This document shows, piece after piece, positions 1 through 4,569 of a stretch of 5,264 nt of DNA; position 1 is the stretch's first letter; the number at the start of each line of letters is the position of its first letter. A program made the position numbers and the translations under genes. Origin of the DNA: SZUA-287 sp036397975 (GTDB lineage Bacteria > Bacteroidota > Ignavibacteria > UBA10030 > UBA6906); contig DASWHW010000023.1 in NCBI GenBank assembly GCA_036397975.1, positions 1 through 5,264 on the forward strand. The letters run 5' to 3'. The notes beneath the pieces are model-generated. The model did not search any database. It worked only from the letters and a program-made list of their open reading frames with translations, and was not told the origin of the DNA.

Positions 1-646
1 GGAGATTTGCGATGCGCATAATGTGCTTTTGATTGCTGATGAAGTTATGTCCGGATGGGGACGTACCGGGAAATGGTTCGCGGTTGACCATTGGAACCTG
101 AAACCTGACATTCTCACAACAGCAAAAGGCATCACGACGGCTTATGTGCCGCTTGGCCTCTGTGCCACATCCAAACGGATTGCTGACTTCTTCGACGATC
201 ACTACTTCTCTCACGGCCACACCTATGAAGCGCACCCGCTCACGCTTGCACCGGCCATCGCTGCAATCGATGAAATGCAAAAGCATAAACTCGTCGAGCG
301 TTCCGCTGAACTCGGCGTTTATCTCGGCCAGAAGCTCAGTGCTCTGAAGGAAAAGCATGTTTCTATCGGCGAGGTCCGGGGGCTCGGTCTCTTCTGGGGG
401 GTAGAACTGGTGAAGAACAGAAAGACGAAGGAACTCTTTAATACAATGGCGGACAAGATCTCAGGGAAGCCGTTGATTGTTGACAAGGTTGCGGCCGAGA
501 TGATGAAGAATGGAGTGTTCCTCCAGGCGTGGATCAGTCATTTTGTTTTTGCTCCGCCGTTCATCATTACTAAGGAGCAGATCGATGAAGCTGTGCGAAC
601 CTTCGGCGCGGCGCTCTCCATCGCCGATGCGGAAGTTGTCAGTTAA
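1..646 (+). CDS. Class III PLP-dependent aminotransferase, 3' part (candidate beta-alanine/omega-amino acid:pyruvate transaminase)
   Basis: The gene enters from the left edge: the reading frame is open from base 2, so the GTG at 23 is an internal Val and the true start lies outside. About 214 C-terminal residues are present, roughly half of a usual 430-450 residue enzyme. Visible class III (omega-aminotransferase) motifs are IADEVMSGWGRTGKW, whose Asp (codon 38-40) should contact the pyridine nitrogen of PLP; TTAKGITTAYVPLG, whose Lys (codon 125-127) should form the Schiff base; and HGHTYEAHP, the usual cofactor-phosphate loop. The small C-terminal domain ends with FAPPFIITKEQIDEAV, normal for the family. 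Substrate cannot be read from this fragment. Its place directly before preT suggests transamination of beta-alanine or 3-aminoisobutyrate, the end products of pyrimidine reduction (inference from context). It ends 27 nt before preT and is in the same frame, which suggests co-transcription. Other omega-amino acid, taurine or polyamine transaminases remain possible. Confidence 0.9.
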   Translation, partial: EICDAHNVLLIADEVMSGWGRTGKWFAVDHWNLKPDILTTAKGITTAYVPLGLCATSKRIADFFDDHYFSHGHTYEAHPLTLAPAIAAIDEMQKHKLVERSAELGVYLGQKLSALKEKHVSIGEVRGLGLFWGVELVKNRKTKELFNTMADKISGKPLIVDKVAAEMMKNGVFLQAWISHFVFAPPFIITKEQIDEAVRTFGAALSIADAEVVS

Positions 647-673
647 ACGCTGTACTTTCATATCCGACTGATC

Positions 674-2026
674 ATGAATAACATTGCACCAAAGTTAACC
701 CCCGAGGAGTACGAAAACAACTTCGCGGAACTGCACCCACCTTTTTCAACAAACTCTGCCGTTGCAGAAGCGAACCGCTGCCTGTACTGTTTTGATTCCC
801 CTTGCATGAAGGCGTGTCCCACCCACATTGATATTTCCACATTCATCAAAAAGATAGCGACCGGCAATGTGAAGGGTTCGGCGAAAACCATACTGGAGTC
901 AAACTGGATTGCACTCACCTGTGCGAAAGCCTGTCCAGTCGCTGTGCTCTGTGAGGGTGCCTGCGTTTACAACCAACGTGAAGAAAAACCCATCGAGATT
1001 GGCCGGCTCCAGAGATATGCTATCGATTGGTACTTTGATCATGGAATGCCGCCTCTGTTTTCTCCGGCTCCATCAACAGGAAAGTCCATCGGCGTTATCG
1101 GAGGAGGCCCGGCCGGACTTTCGTGCGCAGCCGAGTTATGCCTGCTTGGACACAAGGTCACTGTCTACGACGCAAAGGAAATTCCGGGGGGACTGGACAC
1201 CTGGGGCATTGCCCCCTACAAGACAACTCAGGCGGACAGCATCAAGGAAGTGAAGCTTGTCCAGAGCCTTGGTGCAACAATTCGAACAAAAACGAAGGTA
1301 GGTTCCGACATCACCGTTGAGGAATTGATCAAAGCGCATGACGCGGTTTTCCTCGGTGTCGGCCTGAATCGTCCTTCGCGTTTGAATATCGAAGGCGAGG
1401 ATTTGACCGGTGTCCATGATGCCCTTGAATTCATCGCACAAGTGACGACGAGGAAATGGCCATCTGTCAATGTCGGGAAGCGTGTCGCTGTTATCGGTGC
1501 CGGTAATACTGCCATCGACGCGGTCACGGAATCGAAACGGCTCGGGGCTGAACAAGTGATGATCATTTATCGACGAAGCAAAAATGAAATGCCAGCCTAT
1601 GATTTCGAATTCGAACTGGCAAAGAGCGATGGTGTACAATTTCACTTTCTCACCTCTCCTCTCCGCATTATTGGTAACGGAAAAGTGGAAGCACTGGAAT
1701 GCGTTAAGATGACACTCGGGAAAACGGATGCTGAAGGAAGGCGATCTCCAGTTCCCATCCCCGGAAGTGAGTTTCAGATTCCTGTGGATATGGTCATTAA
1801 ATCAGTCGGCCAGAATGTTGAGGAGAGCTTCCTCGCCAAAATTGCCGATGTGAAGATCGAGAATGGTCAGGTGATCGTCCATCCCGAAACTTTCCAGACC
1901 ACGAACCCACAATTCTTTGCAGGCGGCGACTGTATAAACGGCGGCAAAGAAGTGGTGAACGCCGCTGCGGACGGAAAACAGGCGGCACATGGAATCCATG
2001 AATGGTTGAGACAAAAAAACAAATAG
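674..2026 (+). CDS. preT: NAD(P)H-dependent dihydropyrimidine dehydrogenase, FAD/Fe-S subunit PreT
   Basis: This cytoplasmic subunit takes hydride from NAD(P)H onto FAD and sends electrons through Fe-S clusters to PreA for reduction of uracil/thymine. The protein has 450 residues. The N-terminal GltD-like Fe-S domain carries Cys36, 39, 44, 48 and Cys83, 87, 93, 97. Their spacing matches the two N-terminal clusters of mammalian DPD, and Gln113 falls where that enzyme uses a Gln as cluster ligand. A first Rossmann fold for FAD follows (GGGPAG at 143-148, acidic Asp166), then an inserted NAD(P) Rossmann fold (GAGNTA at 275-280, YRRS at 299-302), and a C-terminal FAD-binding FAGGD at 415-419. The two Arg after the second fold could favour NADPH, but cofactor preference is not settled by sequence. 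The start at 674 gives the expected N-terminus, though no clear Shine-Dalgarno precedes it. The last four residues (QKNK) and the TAG stop fall in the A/C-rich repeat, and the end overlaps the next ORF by 25 nt. Confidence 0.95.
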   Translation: MNNIAPKLTPEEYENNFAELHPPFSTNSAVAEANRCLYCFDSPCMKACPTHIDISTFIKKIATGNVKGSAKTILESNWIALTCAKACPVAVLCEGACVYNQREEKPIEIGRLQRYAIDWYFDHGMPPLFSPAPSTGKSIGVIGGGPAGLSCAAELCLLGHKVTVYDAKEIPGGLDTWGIAPYKTTQADSIKEVKLVQSLGATIRTKTKVGSDITVEELIKAHDAVFLGVGLNRPSRLNIEGEDLTGVHDALEFIAQVTTRKWPSVNVGKRVAVIGAGNTAIDAVTESKRLGAEQVMIIYRRSKNEMPAYDFEFELAKSDGVQFHFLTSPLRIIGNGKVEALECVKMTLGKTDAEGRRSPVPIPGSEFQIPVDMVIKSVGQNVEESFLAKIADVKIENGQVIVHPETFQTTNPQFFAGGDCINGGKEVVNAAADGKQAAHGIHEWLRQKNK

Positions 2027-2472
2027 CAAACCACAAACAAGTCCAAAAGTTCAAACCTCAAATAGCCCACAAGCTCGAAAAGCCAGGTATCAAAGTGAGT
2101 TCGGAAGTGCCAACTACTGTAGCGAAAACGACCAAACAGTATGATCTTGAAGAGAGAACCCTCACGTTTTCGAAGTCGGTGATTCGTTTTGTGAACGAAT
2201 TGCCTAGAACAGTCGCAAACGAAGAACTTTCCAAGCAGTTGATACGCTCCGCCGGTTCTATTGGCGCGAACTATATCGAAGCAAATGAATCGCTTGGAAA
2301 GAAGGACTTCACTATGAGAGCGCGTATTGCCCGCAAGGAAGCAAAAGAAACACGATATTGGCTGGAACTCGTAGAATGCAAGAAAGAAAACGAAGCAACT
2401 CGCAAAGCTCTCCTTCAGGAGTCAACAGAATTGCTCAAGATTCTTAGTGCTATCATTAATAAATCAAAATAG
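2002..2472 (+). CDS. Four-helix-bundle protein of the 23S rRNA intervening-sequence (S23/IVP) family
   Basis: The ORF encodes 156 residues. The family core starts near Tyr47 (YDLEERTLTFSKSV) and has four predicted amphipathic helices at about 52-67, 72-97, 99-127 and 128-154. The typical signatures are QLIRSAGSIGANYIEANES (79-97) and a basic stretch with ARKEAKETRYWLEL (110-123). Members were first found inside intervening sequences of 23S rRNA genes and also occur as free-standing genes; biochemical function is not established, though nucleic-acid binding is often suspected. The core is intact. The first ~45 residues are K/Q/P-rich, unlike the core, and are partly translated A/C-rich repeat, so the real start may be later: GTG at 2095 or 2107 are in-frame options, none with a strong ribosome binding site. 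Starting at 2002 overlaps preT by 25 nt and would allow coupling by reinitiation. The gene looks more AT-rich than its neighbours and has no obvious role in pyrimidine breakdown, so I read it as cargo of an inserted element splitting preT from preA. Confidence 0.85.
   Translation: MVETKKQIANHKQVQKFKPQIAHKLEKPGIKVSSEVPTTVAKTTKQYDLEERTLTFSKSVIRFVNELPRTVANEELSKQLIRSAGSIGANYIEANESLGKKDFTMRARIARKEAKETRYWLELVECKKENEATRKALLQESTELLKILSAIINKSK
2013..2055 (+). repeat. A/C-rich repeat, left copy
   Basis: This stretch matches 2473-2515 at 33 of 43 positions without gaps (offset 460 nt), including an exact 13-mer AAAAAAACAAATA at 2013-2025 and CAAACAA at 2034-2040. It covers the last four codons and the TAG stop of preT and the beginning of the four-helix-bundle ORF. 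It is almost free of G on this strand. Low complexity inflates chance identity, but the shared start and fixed offset argue for real relationship. Confidence 0.7.
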
Positions 2473-2515
2473 AAAAAAACAAATATCAAAAACCAAACAA
2501 AGATCAAATTTCAAA
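2473..2515 (+). repeat. A/C-rich repeat, right copy
   Basis: This is the second copy of the A/C-rich repeat, starting immediately after the TAG stop of the four-helix-bundle gene with the exact 13-mer AAAAAAACAAATA (2473-2485). Similar degenerate CAAAT-type units continue to about 2550 (for example TCAAATTTCAAATTATCAA from 2504). Confidence 0.7.
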
Positions 2516-2593
2516 TTATCAAGTTCCAAGCAAACTTCAAGAACCAAATTCACAACTCGAAAGACTTGTCCTTTGGTTTCTGGGATTTGACTT

Positions 2594-2607
2594 TTGTTTG
2601 ACATTTG
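2594..2607 (+). repeat. T/G-rich 14-mer direct repeat, copy 1
   Basis: TTGTTTGACATTTG, identical to 2658-2671 and one base different from 2691-2704. It lies in the T/G-rich arm of the spacer and is complementary to the CAAATATCAAA-type units of the A/C arms. Confidence 0.75.
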
Positions 2608-2657
2608 GACTTTGTTATTTGAGTCTTATTTGATATCTGTGATTGTTTGCTTGAGAG

Positions 2658-2671
2658 TTGTTTGACATTTG
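2658..2671 (+). repeat. T/G-rich 14-mer direct repeat, copy 2
   Basis: Exact second copy of TTGTTTGACATTTG, 64 nt after the first. Confidence 0.75.
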
Positions 2672-2690
2672 CTTTTTGTGATTTCAAATT

Positions 2691-2704
2691 TTGTTTGTCA
2701 TTTG
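2691..2704 (+). repeat. T/G-rich 14-mer direct repeat, copy 3 (one change)
   Basis: TTGTTTGTCATTTG, with A to T at position 8. It runs directly into GGGATTT, which also occurs at 2582-2588, and so forms the leader just before the preA start. Confidence 0.7.
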
Positions 2705-2707
2705 GGA
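2704..2707 (+). promoter_or_regulatory. Weak ribosome binding site of preA, inside the repeat
   Basis: GGGA lies 8 nt before ATG 2716 and is the only purine-rich Shine-Dalgarno-like stretch near the start. It sits in the T/G-rich arm of the element, so preA translation may rely on sequence brought by the element and could be affected by its folding. Confidence 0.45.
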
Positions 2708-2715
2708 TTTATTCA

Positions 2716-4026
2716 ATGGTTGACTTGAGCATAAACTGCGGTGGCATCAAATCCCCCAATCCTTTTTGGCTCGCTTCGGCCCCACCGACGAATTCAGCAT
2801 ACCAGGTGTGCAAAGCATTTGAAGCGGGCTGGGGTGGAGCCGTCTGGAAAACAATCGGTGAACCTGTCATGAATGTCGTGAACCGTTATGGCTCCGTGGA
2901 TTACAACGGCCAGAAAATTCTCGGACTGAATAACATTGAGCTGATCAGCGATCGGCCGATTGAAGTCAACCTCAAGGAGATTGCCGAGACAAAGAAGCTA
3001 TGGCCCGACCGTGCTGTCATCGCCTCTCTTATGGTGGAATCAAAACGGGAAGTCTGGCATGACATGGTGAAGCGTGCCATCGATACCGGTTGTGACGGCA
3101 TTGAGTTGAATTATGGTTGTCCCCATGGTATGAGCGAGCGAGGAATGGGGTCTGCAGTTGGACAGGTGCCTGAATACTGCGCCATGATTACCGAATGGGT
3201 CACTGAGGTGTCCACGATACCAGTTCTCGTTAAGCTCACTCCAAACATTACCGACGTCCGCTATCCCGGGCGCGCAGCAAAAAAAGCCGGTGCCCACGGT
3301 ATCTCATTGATCAACACTATCAATACTATTATGGGCGTCAACCTTGACACTCTTGAACTCAACCCGAGTATCGATGGGCAGGGCGGCCATGGCGGCTACG
3401 CCGGCCCGGCCGTCAAACCGATTGCGCTCAACATGGTGTCTCAAATCGCTGCCGATAAGGAGATTGGACTTCCTATCTCCGGTATTGGAGGAATCTCAAC
3501 GTGGCGTGATGCTCTTGAGTTCATTCTGTTGGGGGCGACCAGTGTGCAGGTGTGCACGGCGGTAATGCATTACGGCTTCAGGATTATCGAGGATCTTACT
3601 GAAGGTATGATCAACTGGATGGAGGAAAAAGGGTTCTCCTCCTTGGATCAGGTTCGCGGGAAATCTCTTTTGAGCATCAGCGATTTCGGGAACCTCAACC
3701 TGCTCTATAAGACTGTTGCCTGCATCGATGAAAGCAAGTGCATTCACTGCAATCTCTGCCATATCGCTTGCGAAGACAGTGCCCACCAGTGCATTGATCT
3801 TGTTGCTGTAAACGGATACACGCAGCCGCGAGTCCGGGAAGACGACTGCGTCGGCTGCAGGCTCTGCTTCATTGTCTGCCCGGTGGAGTCGTGTATCTCA
3901 ATGGTGCGAAAGGACGACGGTACAGAAGCAATCACCTGGAACGAACTGATGAAGCAGCTTCCTCAACCGCTGACGTGGCAAGCATTGCGGGCATTTCAAG
4001 CGAAACACGGAATCGAAATCCACTAG
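2716..4026 (+). CDS. preA: NAD(P)H-dependent dihydropyrimidine dehydrogenase, FMN catalytic subunit PreA
   Basis: This cytoplasmic subunit reduces uracil/thymine to 5,6-dihydrouracil/dihydrothymine with electrons from PreT. The frame is open back to 2647, but ATG 2716 gives the family N-terminus MVDLSINCGG; the 23 upstream codons are translated T/G repeat. This makes 436 residues, slightly longer than E. coli PreA (about 410). A dihydroorotate dehydrogenase-like FMN barrel fills about 1-310: ASAPPTN (20-26), KTIG (from Lys45), NYGCPHG (from Asn132), KLTPN (Lys173), NTINT (from Asn200) and the phosphate loop SGIGGIS (255-261). The C-terminal 2x[4Fe-4S] ferredoxin domain has Cys342, 345, 348, 352 and Cys378, 381, 384, 388, plus Pro after the last Cys. 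In the active-site loop ERGMGSAVGQ, Val148 stands where mammalian DPD has its catalytic Cys; Ser146 is nearby. From memory other bacterial PreA proteins share this. A C-terminal tail of about 35 residues follows the ferredoxin domain. Confidence 0.95.
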   Translation: MVDLSINCGGIKSPNPFWLASAPPTNSAYQVCKAFEAGWGGAVWKTIGEPVMNVVNRYGSVDYNGQKILGLNNIELISDRPIEVNLKEIAETKKLWPDRAVIASLMVESKREVWHDMVKRAIDTGCDGIELNYGCPHGMSERGMGSAVGQVPEYCAMITEWVTEVSTIPVLVKLTPNITDVRYPGRAAKKAGAHGISLINTINTIMGVNLDTLELNPSIDGQGGHGGYAGPAVKPIALNMVSQIAADKEIGLPISGIGGISTWRDALEFILLGATSVQVCTAVMHYGFRIIEDLTEGMINWMEEKGFSSLDQVRGKSLLSISDFGNLNLLYKTVACIDESKCIHCNLCHIACEDSAHQCIDLVAVNGYTQPRVREDDCVGCRLCFIVCPVESCISMVRKDDGTEAITWNELMKQLPQPLTWQALRAFQAKHGIEIH

Positions 4027-4063
4027 AATGAAATCGTGCTGACTGGTCTTTTTCACCATCAAT

Positions 4064-4069
4064 GGAGGT
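4064..4069 (+). promoter_or_regulatory. Strong Shine-Dalgarno of the membrane protein gene
   Basis: GGAGGT three bases before ATG 4073 is a near-perfect anti-16S match with short spacing. It fixes the start of the 140-residue ORF and is much stronger than the sites before preT and preA, so this gene may be translated more efficiently than its neighbours. Confidence 0.8.
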
Positions 4070-4072
4070 AAC

Positions 4073-4495
4073 ATGAAAAGCAGCAAATTCTGGATCGCGG
4101 TGTTGGTTGCAGGCGTAGTCATAAACGTGTTTGATTACGTCCTGCACGGGATCATTCTCCGCGATATGTATACATCTGACCCTACGACTTTCCGCCAAAT
4201 GGAGAACCCGACATGGTTCGTCATAGGAGATTTTGTTGCGGTGTTAGTCCTGGCTTGGTTCTATGACAAGGTGTATGGAAGTTTTTCGGGAGGAATGAAG
4301 GGTGGGATGGTGTTCGGTATATACGCTGGCATTCTCGTAGGCTTTCCCGGGTTTATCTTTACTCACTTGGTCTTCAACGGCTTCACTTATGGAATGGCCT
4401 GGACATGGATCATTACCGGAATCATTTGGGGTGGAATTGCAGGCGCGATTCTCGGAGCCCTCTACAAGAAAGGCGAAGTGAAGGCCGCCGCGTGA
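4073..4495 (+). CDS. Uncharacterised small integral membrane protein with four predicted helices
   Basis: I do not recognise a named family. The 140-residue protein has four hydrophobic segments at about 6-29, 47-66, 76-102 and 107-131, a short polar loop (30-46) after the first, and a Lys/Ala tail. Charged or polar residues lie within or at the edges of helices: Asp21 and His25 in FDYVLHGIIL, Asp53, and Asp65/Lys66. Helices 3 and 4 are Gly-rich (GGMKGGMVFGIYAG, WGGIAGAILGAL), which suggests tight packing, possibly in an oligomer. No cleavable signal peptide or transporter signature is evident. It lies 46 nt after preA with a strong ribosome binding site and is followed at once by an intrinsic terminator, so it is probably the last gene of the transcript. 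Context would allow a role in uptake of pyrimidines or export of products, but known pyrimidine permeases are much larger, so this is only a guess. Confidence 0.75.
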   Translation: MKSSKFWIAVLVAGVVINVFDYVLHGIILRDMYTSDPTTFRQMENPTWFVIGDFVAVLVLAWFYDKVYGSFSGGMKGGMVFGIYAGILVGFPGFIFTHLVFNGFTYGMAWTWIITGIIWGGIAGAILGALYKKGEVKAAA

Positions 4496-4508
4496 TTTAG
4501 TCCAATAC

Positions 4509-4543
4509 AAAGGGGATGCGTTTTCTGCGTGTCCCCTTTTTTT
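4509..4543 (+). terminator. Rho-independent terminator
   Basis: A 12-bp stem pairs 4509-4520 with 4528-4539 (core AAAGGGGA / TCCCCTTT, with two G-U pairs in the upper part) around a 7-nt loop, and runs into seven T (4537-4543). It begins 13 nt after the membrane protein stop and should end the aminotransferase-preT-preA-membrane protein transcript. It is not symmetric: no A-run suitable for the opposite strand precedes it beyond three A. Confidence 0.9.
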
Positions 4544-4559
4544 CGCAGTACAATAATCT

Positions 4560-4563
4560 GGAG
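4560..4563 (+). promoter_or_regulatory. Shine-Dalgarno of the dihydropyrimidinase gene
   Basis: GGAG lies 6 nt before ATG 4570, a normal spacing that supports this start. Only 16 nt separate it from the terminator T-run. Confidence 0.7.
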
Positions 4564-4569
4564 CTTAGG

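Larger units (their letters stand above)
2009..2715. mobile_element. Putative intervening-sequence-like element (repeat, four-helix-bundle ORF, repeat, complementary T/G-rich arm)
   Basis: The whole spacer between the PreT and PreA coding cores behaves as one unit. An A/C-rich repeat (from about 2013) is followed by the four-helix-bundle ORF, a second A/C-rich copy directly after its stop (from 2473), and about 145 nt of T/G-rich sequence ending at the preA ATG. The T/G arm can pair colinearly with both A/C copies, which would place the ORF inside one long imperfect stem-loop. No transposase, integrase or clear target-site duplication is visible, so mobility is inferred only from family association and from the way the unit sits between two genes that normally adjoin. 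Borders are approximate. It could also be an old, immobile remnant or a locally expanded repeat. Confidence 0.45.
2473..2715. repeat. Long imperfect inverted repeat: A/C-rich arm followed by T/G-rich arm
   Basis: This is the 243-nt spacer between the four-helix-bundle stop and the preA start; no gene is seen in it. The base composition flips from A/C-rich (about 2473-2556) to T/G-rich (about 2568-2715). Nested colinear pairing blocks are 2483-2490 with 2629-2636 (8 of 8), 2496-2502 with 2610-2616 (7 of 7), 2506-2515 with 2597-2606 (9 of 10) and 2542-2548 with 2572-2578 (7 of 7). The remaining distal T/G arm, about 2641-2712, matches the left A/C copy instead (2017-2023 with 2690-2696; 2032-2037 with 2675-2680; 2051-2056 with 2660-2665; 2057-2061 with 2651-2655). 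Confidence 0.7.

Noticed and set aside
23..646. Start of the aminotransferase at GTG 23
   Set aside because: The frame is open to the left edge and the GTG falls inside the conserved block before IADEVMSG, so it is an internal codon.
1136..1645. 169-codon open frame on the - strand inside preT
   Set aside because: It is a shadow of the well-supported preT frame; no motif and no ribosome binding site context.
2002..2472. Fragment of a 23S rRNA gene around the IVP-type ORF
   Set aside because: Flanks are preT coding sequence and low-complexity repeat; no rRNA-like sequence is seen on either side.
2647..2715. 23-codon N-terminal extension of PreA (TTG start at 2647)
   Set aside because: The extension is the translation of T/G-rich repeat (Phe/Cys/Leu-rich) and is not part of the PreA family. 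ATG 2716 gives the conserved N-terminus. It could mimic a hydrophobic signal, but PreA is cytoplasmic.
2473..2715. CRISPR array
   Set aside because: Repeats are short, degenerate and unevenly spaced, change strand bias midway, and there are no unique uniform spacers or cas genes.
4549..4554. TACAAT as -10 box of a hydA promoter
   Set aside because: No matching -35 about 17 nt upstream (that region is the terminator hairpin), and the start of transcription would fall at the ribosome binding site. Kept only as a note in the findings.
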